A stretch of DNA of 25,552 nucleotides. It comes from a virus. The stretch spans positions 1 to 25,552 of the IMG/VR virus record IMGVR_UViG_3300037585_001211; one strand, 5' to 3'. Positions 14,998-21,671 of the stretch are shown piece by piece (the stretch's first letter is position 1; every line of letters begins with the position of its first letter). The translations under genes and the position numbers were made by a program. The notes under the pieces are model-generated. The model was not told the DNA's origin. It saw only the letters and a program-made list of their open reading frames with translations, and did not search any database.

Positions 14998-15431
14998 TGA
15001 AGGATAAATATTTTAAATGCGTTTACCAATTAAAAGAAAAGATACAAGATAAAAGATGGTTATTTGGTAAAGTTTATCATCAAGGAACTTTTAGAGGTTT
15101 TTTTAAATCTAAAAAAGATTGTATTGAATATGCTAAAAAATTAAATAATTGTAAAAAAGTTATTTCTGTTTTTAGTAATGATGACATTTTACAACTAGCT
15201 AAAGATTTAAAAGATAAATTGAAAAAAAAAGGTTATCTTGTAAATCGTCATTATGTTGTGAGATATAAAAGTGATAAAAGTAATAGGTCTAAAGCTGGTG
15301 TTGATATGATTTCTATTTATACAAGTAATCCAGAGAAAGCTTATAAAGAAAAGTTTATTAATGAACATAATATAGGGGATTTAAATTTTGCTACAAAAGA
15401 TATTCCTTATGCTAAAATTCATTTAAATTAA
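14997..15431 (+). CDS. Hypothetical early protein
   Basis: A 144-residue basic protein beginning MKDKYFKCVYQLKEKIQDKR. It has an aromatic-rich segment (WLFGKVYHQGTFRGFFKSKK) that could form a small beta sheet, then a helical Lys-rich stretch (DILQLAKDLKDKLKKKGYLV) and a C-terminal YTSNPEKAYKEKF segment. A strong AAGGAGG site precedes the ATG at 14997. It has no metal-binding or nucleotide-binding motif that I can see. It lies in the block of small early genes where host-takeover or anti-defence proteins are common, but no specific role is supported. Confidence 0.65.
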   Translation: MKDKYFKCVYQLKEKIQDKRWLFGKVYHQGTFRGFFKSKKDCIEYAKKLNNCKKVISVFSNDDILQLAKDLKDKLKKKGYLVNRHYVVRYKSDKSNRSKAGVDMISIYTSNPEKAYKEKFINEHNIGDLNFATKDIPYAKIHLN

Positions 15432-15445
15432 CAAAAGGAGGATAA

Positions 15446-15637
15446 ATGACAGATAAAGTACAGAAAGCAATAAACAAATATGAAAATAAATTTAATAAAT
15501 TTATGATTAATATTGAAGATCAAGTAAAAAATGAAAAAGCATTTGAAGGGTTAGAAGGAAACTTATTTTGTGGACTCTTAGTACAAATGAAAAACGATAT
15601 TAATGCTTTTTTAAAATTAAATAAAAAGGGGAAATAA
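15446..15637 (+). CDS. Hypothetical helical protein
   Basis: A 63-residue protein beginning MTDKVQKAINKYENKFNKFM, preceded by an AAAGGAGG ribosome site. It is Lys/Asn-rich and predicted all-helical with one short hydrophobic segment around LFCGLLVQM, too short and polar-flanked to be a confident membrane span. Its stop overlaps the start of the next small gene (TAATG). Function unknown. Confidence 0.6.
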   Translation: MTDKVQKAINKYENKFNKFMINIEDQVKNEKAFEGLEGNLFCGLLVQMKNDINAFLKLNKKGK

Positions 15638-15780
15638 TGATATTATTTGGTAAGGTTGTAATTAATAATAAGAAATGGAAGCAAGACCTGGAGATTAAGA
15701 GCTTATACTATAGAAAAGAAATAGTCTTGTCTGTTGTATCGTTTTTGATAGGTCTAGCAGTAGGAATAATTATATTTTAA
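15637..15780 (+). CDS. 47-residue single-span membrane protein
   Basis: The frame begins MILFGKVVINNKKWKQDLEI and ends in one clear hydrophobic segment, IVLSVVSFLIGLAVGIIIF, at the C-terminus, after positive residues (YYRKE). That suggests an inner-membrane tail anchor with the N-terminus in the cytoplasm. Its ATG overlaps the preceding stop and its TAA overlaps the next ATG. A GGGGA site precedes it. Small early membrane proteins of this type often act in exclusion or host membrane remodelling, but nothing specific can be shown. Confidence 0.65.
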   Translation: MILFGKVVINNKKWKQDLEIKSLYYRKEIVLSVVSFLIGLAVGIIIF

Positions 15781-15950
15781 TGAAAGATAAAGAAAAACCT
15801 TTAACAAAAGAACAAATGGAACAATTAAAGATTAAGACATTTTCTAATTGTGTTTATGGTTCTATAGCTATTAAGGGTTGGACATATCATAAAATTAAAA
15901 ACCATAAAAGAAAGGAACAAATAGAATGCTTGAAACAATTATCGCAGTAG
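15780..15950 (+). CDS. Hypothetical 56-residue basic protein
   Basis: The frame starts MKDKEKPLTKEQMEQLKIKT and continues with CVYGSIAIKGWTYHKIKNHK. Its start overlaps the TAA of the membrane protein gene (TAATG). It has a helical, charged N-terminus and a Trp/Tyr/His-rich basic middle. The coupled start and the lack of stops in this AT-rich DNA support it as a gene. I do not recognise a family. Confidence 0.55.
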   Translation: MKDKEKPLTKEQMEQLKIKTFSNCVYGSIAIKGWTYHKIKNHKRKEQIECLKQLSQ

Positions 15951-15988
15951 AGATAGCTCTATGGATTTTTTATTATGCTACCAATTAA
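15926..15988 (+). CDS. Possible 20-residue membrane microprotein
   Basis: An ATG at 15926, 9 bases after an AAAGGAA site, opens MLETIIAVEIALWIFYYATN, nearly all of it a hydrophobic span. It overlaps the ends of both neighbours, so its only support is the ribosome site and the membrane-like composition. It may simply be the leader that couples translation into the HNH gene. Confidence 0.35.
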   Translation: MLETIIAVEIALWIFYYATN

Positions 15989-16919
15989 AAAGTTAGTTTG
16001 TAAAAGTTGTAATAAAAAATTTACCTTTCAAAATATAACTTCAATTCCAAAACATTGTTCTTATAGATGCCAAAGGGATTATAGAAACAAAAGAAAAAGA
16101 GAAAGAGCTGCATTAAAAGTTTTTAATGTTAAATTGAATTGCAAATTTTGTAATAAACAATTTCAAAAACCTAATATTATTAGAAATTTGTATTGTTCTA
16201 AATCTTGCTCTCATCAAATGGCTTTAAAAAGAGATAGAATAAGAAAGAAACATTTATTAAATACTAATCCTAAATTTAAAAAACATTACAATAATGTAAG
16301 AAAAGCATGGTTAAGTAAAAACAAAGATAAAATAAAGCTATATTCTAAAAAAGCTCAATCAAAAGAATCATATAAAATTAAAAGAAAGTTATATTTAAAA
16401 ATATATGAAAGTAAACCTGAAAATAAACAAAGAAGATTATTATGGTCAAAAGAATGGCGTAAGAGAGATTATGTAAAAGCTAAAAAGAAAGCATATAAAC
16501 TAAAAAATAAAGATCATATTAAAAAACAATCTAAAGAATACTCACAAAGACCTGAAATAAAAGAAAGAGCTAGAAATTTAATCAGAGAAAGATTAAAAAA
16601 TGATCCTATTTTTATTTTAAAATCAAGATTAAGAACAAGATTTTACCAATATATTAAAAGAGGTTTAGCAAAGAAAAAAGTAAATACCTCAAAATTAATA
16701 GGGTGCGATTGGTTATATTTAAAAAACCATTTAGAAAAACAATTTAAACAAGGAATGAATTGGAAAAATTTTGGTAAATGGCACATTGACCATATAAAAC
16801 CAATGGCACATTTTAATTTATTAAATATTAAAGACCAATATAAATGTTGTAATTATAAAAATTTACAACCTTTATGGGCAAATGAAAACCTAAGTAAAGG
16901 AGCTAGATATATTGGTTAA
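15975..16919 (+). CDS. HNH endonuclease with two N-terminal zinc-binding motifs
   Basis: A 314-residue protein. Two Cys clusters lie at the N-terminus: C9-x2-C12 with C28-x3-C32, and C56-x2-C59 with C74-x3-C78, each expected to bind one zinc. A long, very basic helical region rich in Lys and Arg follows (about 80-235), a likely DNA-contact arm. The C-terminal catalytic HNH motif reads GKWHIDHIKPMAHFNL (H270, D272, H273) and CNYKNLQPLWANENLSKG (N296, N303). This is the phage/group-I-intron HNH type, often a free-standing homing endonuclease. Neighbouring genes show no interruption, so it looks inserted between small genes. It could instead serve DNA packaging or host DNA breakdown. Confidence 0.88.
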   Translation: MLPIKKLVCKSCNKKFTFQNITSIPKHCSYRCQRDYRNKRKRERAALKVFNVKLNCKFCNKQFQKPNIIRNLYCSKSCSHQMALKRDRIRKKHLLNTNPKFKKHYNNVRKAWLSKNKDKIKLYSKKAQSKESYKIKRKLYLKIYESKPENKQRRLLWSKEWRKRDYVKAKKKAYKLKNKDHIKKQSKEYSQRPEIKERARNLIRERLKNDPIFILKSRLRTRFYQYIKRGLAKKKVNTSKLIGCDWLYLKNHLEKQFKQGMNWKNFGKWHIDHIKPMAHFNLLNIKDQYKCCNYKNLQPLWANENLSKGARYIG

Positions 16920-17094
16920 AACTAACATATATGGGGATTATAAAATCTGTGTTAAATGTGGAGATCCTGCGGATGTAATAGAATCAAATAAAGATTACTG
17001 TTGCAACTGCTGGTTTAAAAAAGTAAATGGTAAGAGCTTTAAAGAAGTGGATAAGCAGATAAAAGAAGAAGAAAGATTTATAAAAAAGAAATGA
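16912..17094 (+). CDS. Small zinc-ribbon protein, TTG start
   Basis: A 60-residue protein. The TTG at 16912 is chosen as start because an AAAGGAG site lies 9 bases before it and no ATG is available. It carries CVKCGDPADVIESNKDYCCN with a following CW, a Cys-x2-Cys...Cys-x2-Cys zinc ribbon, then a Lys/Glu-rich helix at the C-terminus. It overlaps the HNH gene by eight bases. Small zinc ribbons of this sort in phages often bind RNA polymerase or nucleic acid, but no partner can be named. Confidence 0.7.
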   Translation: MVKTNIYGDYKICVKCGDPADVIESNKDYCCNCWFKKVNGKSFKEVDKQIKEEERFIKKK

Positions 17095-17204
17095 AATACT
17101 TAATAATATTTATATTGCTATCAAGCTGCTCTTTTAGTGATTACGATTTTAACCCCTCAACAACTATAATTAAACAACTAATAAAAGGAGCTAAGAATGA
17201 TTGA
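17091..17204 (+). CDS. Small lipoprotein
   Basis: A 37-residue protein beginning MKYLIIFILLSSCSFSDYDF. Residues 1-12 are a signal peptide with a lipobox LSSC, so Cys13 would be lipidated and the remaining 24 residues exposed on the periplasmic side; the residue after Cys is Ser, which favours sorting to the outer membrane. The ATG overlaps the previous TGA (ATGA), and its end overlaps the start of the Mom-like gene. Phage lipoproteins of this size are known in superinfection exclusion (receptor blocking) and as outer-membrane spanins. Its early position favours exclusion over lysis, as inference. Confidence 0.75.
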   Translation: MKYLIIFILLSSCSFSDYDFNPSTTIIKQLIKGAKND

Positions 17205-17853
17205 TTATTCTGTTCATAAAATATCTTATGAAGATACCAAACCTTTTATATTAAATATTCATTATGCTAAAAGAATGCCAAGTATTAGTTATTCATTTGG
17301 TTTATTTTATAAAAATGAACTTGTAGGAATAGTTTGTTATGGTTCTCCACCATCACAATCATTATGCAAAGGAATAGCTGGAGTTCATAACAGAAAAATA
17401 ATTTTAGAATTAAATAGATTGGTTTTAAAATATAATAAAAAAAATGAAGCATCTTATTTAGTTGGTAATTCATTTAAATTATTACCAAAACCAACAATTT
17501 TAGTTTCTTATGCTGATACAAGTCAAAATCATCATGGTTATATATATCAAGCAACTAATTTTATATATACTGGATTATCAGATAAAAGAACTGAATGGAG
17601 AATGAAAAATACCAACAAACATAGTAAAACAATTTGCGAACAATACACTTTAGAAGAAAGAAAAAATAATCCTGATAAATTTTATTTAATAGATAGACCA
17701 AGAAAGCATAGATATATTTATATTATTGCTAATAAAAAAAATAAAAAAAAACTATTTAAAGAATTAAAATATCCTATTTCAAATTATCCAAAAGGAATTA
17801 ATAAAAATTACAAAACAAATAATAATATTAACACACAATTTACACTATTATAA
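17197..17853 (+). CDS. Mom-like DNA modification protein
   Basis: A 218-residue protein. It carries the run of motifs of the Mom family (adenine methylcarbamoylation; GNAT-like fold): HYAKRMPSISYSFGLFYKNE, LVGIVCYGSPPSQSLCKG, ELNRLVL, SYLVGNSFKLLPKPTILVSY and ADTSQNHHGYIYQATNFIYT, followed by GLSDKRTEW. Phage Mu Mom adds a group to adenine N6 and protects phage DNA from restriction. The length is near normal. The C-terminal 70 residues are Lys/Asn-rich and specific to this phage. An AAAGGAG site lies upstream. It is followed by a PD-(D/E)XK-like gene and a 2OG oxygenase gene, which could belong to the same function. The chemistry of the modification here is not shown. Confidence 0.82.
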   Translation: MIDYSVHKISYEDTKPFILNIHYAKRMPSISYSFGLFYKNELVGIVCYGSPPSQSLCKGIAGVHNRKIILELNRLVLKYNKKNEASYLVGNSFKLLPKPTILVSYADTSQNHHGYIYQATNFIYTGLSDKRTEWRMKNTNKHSKTICEQYTLEERKNNPDKFYLIDRPRKHRYIYIIANKKNKKKLFKELKYPISNYPKGINKNYKTNNNINTQFTLL

Positions 17854-17865
17854 CAAAGGATAAAT

Positions 17866-18378
17866 ATGATTAAAGTTAAGCTAGAAGCCAACGAAGTTGA
17901 ACTTGCCTTAAATATTGCATCAAAAAGGTACATAGGCAACCTTAGAATGGGTAAAACCTTTTCTTATGGTCATTCAGGCGGTTTTAAAAGAACTATAAGT
18001 GATGGGATTTTAGGAGCTTTAGGAGAAGTGGCTTATGCAAAGGCTACTAATAGCTTTTATAATGGTTCTTATAGTGATGATAAACAATTCTATTCAGACT
18101 CAGACTTTCAAAACAATATAGAAATAAGAACTCAAGAAAAGAAATCATATAATTTTTTATTGATAAGACCTGGAGAAAAGAAAGGTAAATATATTTTAAT
18201 TATTAAAGACAACAACGAAGATTTTAATTTTAGTATTATGGGTTCATTTATTTATAATAATGATTTACCACCAGAAAAACTTACACATTTAGGACATTTT
18301 GAAAGACCACCAGTATATAAAATAGAATTAAAAGAACTTAAACCTATGGAGGAAGATGTCAGACAAGATAAATTTTAA
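17866..18378 (+). CDS. PD-(D/E)XK-like phage protein
   Basis: A 170-residue protein beginning MIKVKLEANEVELALNIASK. Its centre has GILGALGEVAYAKATNSFYN, then an acidic DSDFQNNIEIRTQEKKSYNF, LLIRPGEKKGKYILI and a hydrophobic FNFSIMGSFIY. The order GE-x-A helix, D..., (I/V)E(I/V)R, then beta strands is that of a family of small phage proteins with a restriction-nuclease-like fold. The usual lysine of the E-x-K motif is an arginine here (EIR), so catalytic activity is uncertain. A ribosome site (AAAGGA) precedes the ATG at 17866. It lies between the Mom-like and the oxygenase gene and overlaps the latter by 23 bases. It may process unmodified DNA, but no function is proven. Confidence 0.55.
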   Translation: MIKVKLEANEVELALNIASKRYIGNLRMGKTFSYGHSGGFKRTISDGILGALGEVAYAKATNSFYNGSYSDDKQFYSDSDFQNNIEIRTQEKKSYNFLLIRPGEKKGKYILIIKDNNEDFNFSIMGSFIYNNDLPPEKLTHLGHFERPPVYKIELKELKPMEEDVRQDKF

Positions 18379-19012
18379 ATTATTTAAACCTTTTGGTTCA
18401 ACAGTTGCTAAAGCAGTTATGCCATTAGGATTAATGAAAGATTTTCAAGATGATTTAAAACAAATAAGACAAGATAAAGAGAAACAAAAGAACCATGATT
18501 GGTCTAAAAAGTTAGTTGGTCATGTAGATTCAGAGTATCTAATCTCACCAGAAATTATGCTTAAATGGAAACAAAAGTTTTTTGATCCAATTATTAATGC
18601 TTATGTCAAAAATCATATAGACCATAAAATTAAATCTATTTTAATTAATTCTGCTTGGTATGTAATATCAAAACCTGGAGATTATAACCCTTGCCATACC
18701 CATACTGAATATGTGCATGGTAATTATCATTTAAGTTGCGTTGGTTATTTACAAATACCTAAAATGATTTCAACAACTAACGCAAAAGAACATAACGATT
18801 TCTCAGGTCAAACTGAGTTTATAGAAGGATCAGAAAATATGTTTAATAATAATTCTTATAGAGTTATGCCAGAGGTTAGGGATTGGATATTATTTCCTAA
18901 TTCTCTTTCTCATGTTGTTTATCCCTATAATACTGATGATGAAGATAAGGAAAGAATCTCATTTAGTTTTAATGCAACAATAATATTTGATAATGATAAA
19001 CTCTCAAATTGA
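18356..19012 (+). CDS. 2OG-Fe(II) oxygenase
   Basis: A 218-residue protein. The C-terminal half is a double-stranded beta-helix oxygenase: WYVISKPGDYNPCHTHTE (H114 and H116), LSCVGYLQIP, a short inserted loop, MPEVRDWILFPNSLSHVVYP with H186, and ERISFSFNATI with R200, the 2-oxoglutarate anchor. This order fits the putative 2OG-Fe(II) oxygenase family that is common in marine phages. The first 60 residues are phage-specific. A GGAGGA site lies inside the end of the preceding gene, so the two are coupled. Substrates known for relatives include proteins, lipids and nucleic acid bases. Proximity to the Mom-like gene makes a DNA-modification role possible. Confidence 0.85.
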   Translation: MSDKINFKLFKPFGSTVAKAVMPLGLMKDFQDDLKQIRQDKEKQKNHDWSKKLVGHVDSEYLISPEIMLKWKQKFFDPIINAYVKNHIDHKIKSILINSAWYVISKPGDYNPCHTHTEYVHGNYHLSCVGYLQIPKMISTTNAKEHNDFSGQTEFIEGSENMFNNNSYRVMPEVRDWILFPNSLSHVVYPYNTDDEDKERISFSFNATIIFDNDKLSN

Positions 19013-19022
19013 ATTTAATTTG

Positions 19023-19060
19023 TATAATTTATTGACTATTTTTGTATTAATTAATAAAAG
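19023..19060 (+). promoter_or_regulatory. Possible promoter for the recombination module
   Basis: The 54-base gap contains a perfect TATAAT at 19023-19028 without a good -35, and a TTGACT at 19032-19037 followed at imperfect spacing by AT-rich -10-like sequence. It is the first real gap after several overlapping genes, so a promoter here is plausible. Confidence 0.35.
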
Positions 19061-19066
19061 CAAACT

Positions 19067-19318
19067 ATGAAAACAATAGGAAAAGAGTTTTTAAAGAAAG
19101 AAGAAGGAGGGATGTTTACAGCAGATCATCTTTCACCTTCACAATTAAATAAAAATATAGATCAATGGTTTTATGATTACTGCGTATTAACAGCAGCACA
19201 AAGAAAAAATATAAAACCTAATATGAAAATGATTTTTGGTGGTTTAGCTGGTCAAGCAATGCAAGATATAATTACTGAAAATTTAACATTAGAAGAAGTT
19301 ATGAAAGGAAAAAAATAA
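19067..19318 (+). CDS. Recombination exonuclease, N-terminal part as a separate gene
   Basis: An 83-residue protein whose second half reads LSPSQLNKNIDQWFYDYCVL, then TAAQRKNIKPNMKMIFGGLA and GQAMQDIITENLTLEE. This is the N-terminal helical segment of RecB/YqaJ-like PD-(D/E)XK exonucleases of marine podoviruses, where an LSPSQL start leads to a conserved G-x-x-x-G-x-A-x-Q helix before the catalytic core. Here the gene ends after this segment, with a TAATG overlap into the next gene. The matching catalytic core is at 22025-22663. So this is either the first half of a split enzyme or a remnant. No clear ribosome site precedes the ATG. Confidence 0.6.
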   Translation: MKTIGKEFLKKEEGGMFTADHLSPSQLNKNIDQWFYDYCVLTAAQRKNIKPNMKMIFGGLAGQAMQDIITENLTLEEVMKGKK

Positions 19319-19602
19319 TGACAGACCAGGTAATGATGGAACTTGCAAAAATGCAATCCAAAATAAGAGCTTATGAACAAAATGAAAAGAAACATATAGA
19401 GCAATTACATTTAAGAGATGATGAAATATCAGAACTTAAAAAGAAGATAGATTTATTAGAACTTAAAGAAAATATGATAGCCAAAAATAAAAGTTATTTA
19501 GAAGCTAAAGTACAGAAAGATGTTGACCAAATAAAACAAAACCAAAAAATAAAGGAAGGAAAAAATGCCGACAAAAACACAGACGACAGAAGAAAAAAGT
19601 AA
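19318..19602 (+). CDS. Coiled-coil protein in the recombination module
   Basis: A 94-residue, almost fully helical protein (MTDQVMMELAKMQSKIRAYE), with heptad repeats through DDEISELKKKIDLLELKENM and a very charged C-terminus. The ATG overlaps the stop of the exonuclease N-terminal gene, and its last 38 bases overlap the Erf-like gene. The coupling suggests it works with one of these proteins, for example bridging the two parts of the nuclease or the annealing protein. No family recognised. Confidence 0.6.
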   Translation: MTDQVMMELAKMQSKIRAYEQNEKKHIEQLHLRDDEISELKKKIDLLELKENMIAKNKSYLEAKVQKDVDQIKQNQKIKEGKNADKNTDDRRKK

Positions 19603-20155
19603 AGGTGGATTTAAGGAAAGAAGAAGGGAATGTTTAACAAGTGCAAACAAAATTCCAACAGTTGATATTAAAGGTAAGAAATATTCAACTGTTAATGAAA
19701 GACATAGACATCTTTTACAATATTTTCCAGAAGCTAGATTTAATGAAGAAATATTATTCCATGATAATGACAGAGTTGTTGTTAAAACCGAACTATATAT
19801 TTCTGATACTATTTATGCTGTTGGTCATGCAGAAGAACATAGAAATGCTAACTTTATAAATAAAACAAGTGCTATGGAAAATTGTTCTAGTTCAGCTCTT
19901 GGAAGATGTATTGCAGCATTTGGATTATCAGGTTCAGAATATGCTAGTGCAGAAGAATTAGTTAATGCTTTGAATAATCAAGGCACAACTCAACAAGTTT
20001 CAATAAAGGATAAAATAAAAAAGCAGACTACAGAAACAAAACTAACTGCTTTGTATTCTAATTGGAAAAAAGAAAATGATTCATTAGAAGAATTATTTAA
20101 TAAACAACAAGAAAGCATTAAAACCAATGGAGGACAAAATGCAAAACAATGGTAG
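19565..20155 (+). CDS. Erf-like single-strand annealing recombinase
   Basis: A 196-residue protein. Residues 30-140 carry the Erf/Sak/Rad52-like annealing core: KYSTVNERHRHLLQYFPEAR, a beta segment VVVKTELYISDTIYAVGHAE and the signature SSSALGRCIAAFGLSGSEYA followed by SAEEL, where a glycine-rich turn after the helix is diagnostic. The C-terminal third is a helical, charged tail (KIKKQTTETKLTALYSNWKK). It would form rings that anneal complementary strands made by the exonuclease, needed for concatemers and recombination. A GGAAGG site precedes the ATG. It is followed, with overlap, by a possible SSB. Which annealing superfamily it joins is not settled by sequence alone. Confidence 0.8.
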   Translation: MPTKTQTTEEKSKGGFKERRRECLTSANKIPTVDIKGKKYSTVNERHRHLLQYFPEARFNEEILFHDNDRVVVKTELYISDTIYAVGHAEEHRNANFINKTSAMENCSSSALGRCIAAFGLSGSEYASAEELVNALNNQGTTQQVSIKDKIKKQTTETKLTALYSNWKKENDSLEELFNKQQESIKTNGGQNAKQW

Positions 20156-20510
20156 TGGTAAGCAGAAGGATTGGGTTCTATTTCCTTATGATGCCAACAA
20201 TGAAAAAGCCATCAGAATTGATTTCTCAGGAAATGTAAATTTAGATAATGGCAACAAAGGAACAATACTTGGTGTCAAAGGTCAATCAAAAGATGGCAAC
20301 ACTAAGTTTGTCAAAGTATATGCTCAAGTCGGAGTCTTATTTAAAGGTGATGACAAGTTTACTGGCGAAATGAATTACTCAGAAGCTGGTGGACATAAAG
20401 GTTTAATTGGTTGGTTAAACGATCAGGGAACTATACTCTCTGGTTATAAGAATGAACCTAGACCAAAACAAGATAGCCAGAAACAGAAACAACAAGAAGC
20501 TCCTTTTTAG
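20139..20510 (+). CDS. Possible single-stranded DNA-binding protein
   Basis: A 123-residue protein from the ATG at 20139, chosen because a GGAGG site lies seven bases before it; an earlier in-frame ATG at 20127 would place that site in the coding region. It is beta-rich (DWVLFPYDANNEKAIRIDFS, then KFVKVYAQVGVLFKGDDKF), followed by a flexible Gln/Lys-rich tail ending QQEAPF. SSB proteins end in an acidic tip with Pro-Phe; only the PF is kept here. Position after the Erf-like gene favours SSB. The OB fold is not certain, and it may be an unrelated small beta protein. Confidence 0.45.
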   Translation: MQNNGSGKQKDWVLFPYDANNEKAIRIDFSGNVNLDNGNKGTILGVKGQSKDGNTKFVKVYAQVGVLFKGDDKFTGEMNYSEAGGHKGLIGWLNDQGTILSGYKNEPRPKQDSQKQKQQEAPF

Positions 20511-20518
20511 TTAGTTCA

Positions 20519-20728
20519 TTGAAAGTTGTTTTTTTAGTTTTGGCTTTACTTACAAGTGAGGGATATGTTTTACATAAAGTTAAATTTGAAACTACTCTCA
20601 CTTGTGAGGAGATACATCAATCAGTAATTAAATTTAAAGAAATAGGAATAAGAACATATCCAATTTACAAAAACAAAGTAGCTTTTGCTCATTGGTGTGA
20701 GGATAACAAAGGAAATTATGTCAGATAA
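20519..20728 (+). CDS. Small secreted cysteine-containing protein
   Basis: A 69-residue protein starting with TTG at 20519 (MKVVFLVLALLTSEGYVLHK). The N-terminal hydrophobic run looks like a signal peptide. The mature part has two cysteines, in TLTCEEIHQ and HWCEDNKGNY, which would form a disulfide in the periplasm. The start has no good ribosome site and the frame begins eight bases after the preceding stop, so coupled translation is assumed. Small signal-peptide proteins with this C-E-E...W-C pattern recur in marine phages; compare the gene at 24959-25195. Function unknown. Confidence 0.6.
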   Translation: MKVVFLVLALLTSEGYVLHKVKFETTLTCEEIHQSVIKFKEIGIRTYPIYKNKVAFAHWCEDNKGNYVR

Positions 20729-21023
20729 TGTAAAATTTATAAGTGAGATAGAGAGATTATTAAAACAAAAACAAAATGATTATGGACACTTTGACCATAC
20801 CTCTTATGTAATGGTAGGAATTATGGAGAAATATTTATCAATTCATAACAACCAAGATGTTAAAATACCCCTTAAATTCTTTGGTTTATTTATGATTTTT
20901 CTTAAATGTTGGAGAGTCATGCAATCAGAAAATTATAAAAAAGATAGCTTTGATGATATTTCTGGCTACTCAGAATTATTAAGGAGGTTAGTCATAGATG
21001 AAAACAAAACAAAGAGGTCTTAG
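20718..21023 (+). CDS. DUF6378-like phage protein
   Basis: A 101-residue protein from the ATG at 20718 (MSDNVKFISEIERLLKQKQN), preceded by AAAGGAA inside the end of the previous gene. The sequence QNDYGHFDHTSYVMVGIMEK, then LKFFGLFMIFLKCWRV, then KDSFDDISGYSELLRR matches the DUF6378 pattern: an R/Q-x-x-x-YG start, a conserved membrane-free helical centre with a lysine, and a D-x-x-D-I-x-GY end. The family resembles nucleotide pyrophosphohydrolase helices (MazG-like) in its acidic ends, so a role in nucleotide metabolism is possible. Function is not known. Confidence 0.7.
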   Translation: MSDNVKFISEIERLLKQKQNDYGHFDHTSYVMVGIMEKYLSIHNNQDVKIPLKFFGLFMIFLKCWRVMQSENYKKDSFDDISGYSELLRRLVIDENKTKRS

Positions 21024-21234
21024 ACCCATGACACCCAAAATGCTTAAGCTATTGCAATTTATTGAAAATTATACTAAAAAATACAAATATAGTCCGACTT
21101 TTTCAGAAATGGCTAAAGAGATGGGTTATAAAAGTAAAAATTCAGTTAGTGTTCTAATTGAAAAGCTAGAACAGAGAAACGAAATTAAAAGAGAATACTC
21201 TGGGTATAGCAGAAACATAGTTTTAAATGGTTAA
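20998..21234 (+). CDS. LexA-like winged-helix regulator without peptidase domain
   Basis: A 78-residue protein beginning MKTKQRGLRPMTPKMLKLLQ. The whole length matches the N-terminal DNA-binding domain of LexA: LLQFIENYTKKYKYSPTFSE, then MAKEMGYKSKNSVSVLIEKL as recognition helix and NEIKREYSGYSRNIVLNG as wing. LexA's self-cleaving serine peptidase part is absent, so the protein is a free DNA-binding domain. It could bind host SOS-box operators or phage promoters. An AAGGAGG site lies 10 bases upstream in the previous gene. It is followed with 8 bases of overlap by a small acidic gene. Confidence 0.78.
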   Translation: MKTKQRGLRPMTPKMLKLLQFIENYTKKYKYSPTFSEMAKEMGYKSKNSVSVLIEKLEQRNEIKREYSGYSRNIVLNG

Positions 21235-21433
21235 AGTTTTAAAGACATCAAGTTTAGAATTAGAAGCCGATTTTGAAGAAATTTTTGATGGTGCAACTAT
21301 TGAAGAAGCTACACAAAAAGCACATAATCAAAAAATGCCTAGTGAGTTTGCGAAAGTAAATATCACCAACAACAAACTTATTAAGGCAAATGTAAAAATG
21401 GTTGGTGAGGAGAATGATGAGCTTAAGAAATAG
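21227..21433 (+). CDS. Hypothetical acidic protein
   Basis: A 68-residue protein beginning MVKVLKTSSLELEADFEEIF. It has an acidic helix, a middle segment with DGATIEEATQKAHNQKMPSE and a strand-like end FAKVNITNNKLIKANVKMVG. It could be a small alpha/beta domain. The start overlaps the LexA-like gene and its end overlaps the following gene. No family is recognised. Confidence 0.6.
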   Translation: MVKVLKTSSLELEADFEEIFDGATIEEATQKAHNQKMPSEFAKVNITNNKLIKANVKMVGEENDELKK

Positions 21434-21602
21434 CAATGTTAGATTGTACAATAAGCTAGATAAGGCACATAAAAAAGTTTATGCTGCTAAAGATAAGGGA
21501 AGGCAATGTGTACATACTCTGAAAGCATTCAAGGAATACAATCAATTATTCCGAAGAATTGTTGAAGCAGAGAACAAAGATGCTAGATTTTTATATACTT
21601 AA
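21417..21602 (+). CDS. Hypothetical basic helical protein
   Basis: A 61-residue protein from the second of two adjacent ATGs (MSLRNSNVRLYNKLDKAHKK), five bases after a GAGGAG site; the first ATG is too close to that site. The protein is basic and helical throughout (KAFKEYNQLFRRIVEAENKD). It ends the transcription unit before the promoter of the XRE gene. Function unknown. Confidence 0.55.
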   Translation: MSLRNSNVRLYNKLDKAHKKVYAAKDKGRQCVHTLKAFKEYNQLFRRIVEAENKDARFLYT

Positions 21603-21613
21603 TTAAGTATATA

Positions 21614-21649
21614 TAAAAAGTTGCATTTGCACTTAAGGGATTCTATACT
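21614..21649 (+). promoter_or_regulatory. Promoter and likely operator of the XRE regulator
   Basis: TTGCAT (21621-21626) and TATACT (21644-21649) are exactly 17 bases apart. Over the -35 lies an imperfect inverted repeat AAGTTGCA / TGCACTT (21618-21634), which would be the binding site of the regulator it drives. The -35 shares TTGCA with the early promoter at 13832. Confidence 0.65.
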
Positions 21650-21671
21650 CTAAATTAAAGGAAGGAACACA

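Noticed and set aside
18931-18965. CTGATGA on the plus strand in the oxygenase gene as a hammerhead core
   Set aside because: No stem II, no stem III and no GUC-type site around it; it encodes TDDEDKE.
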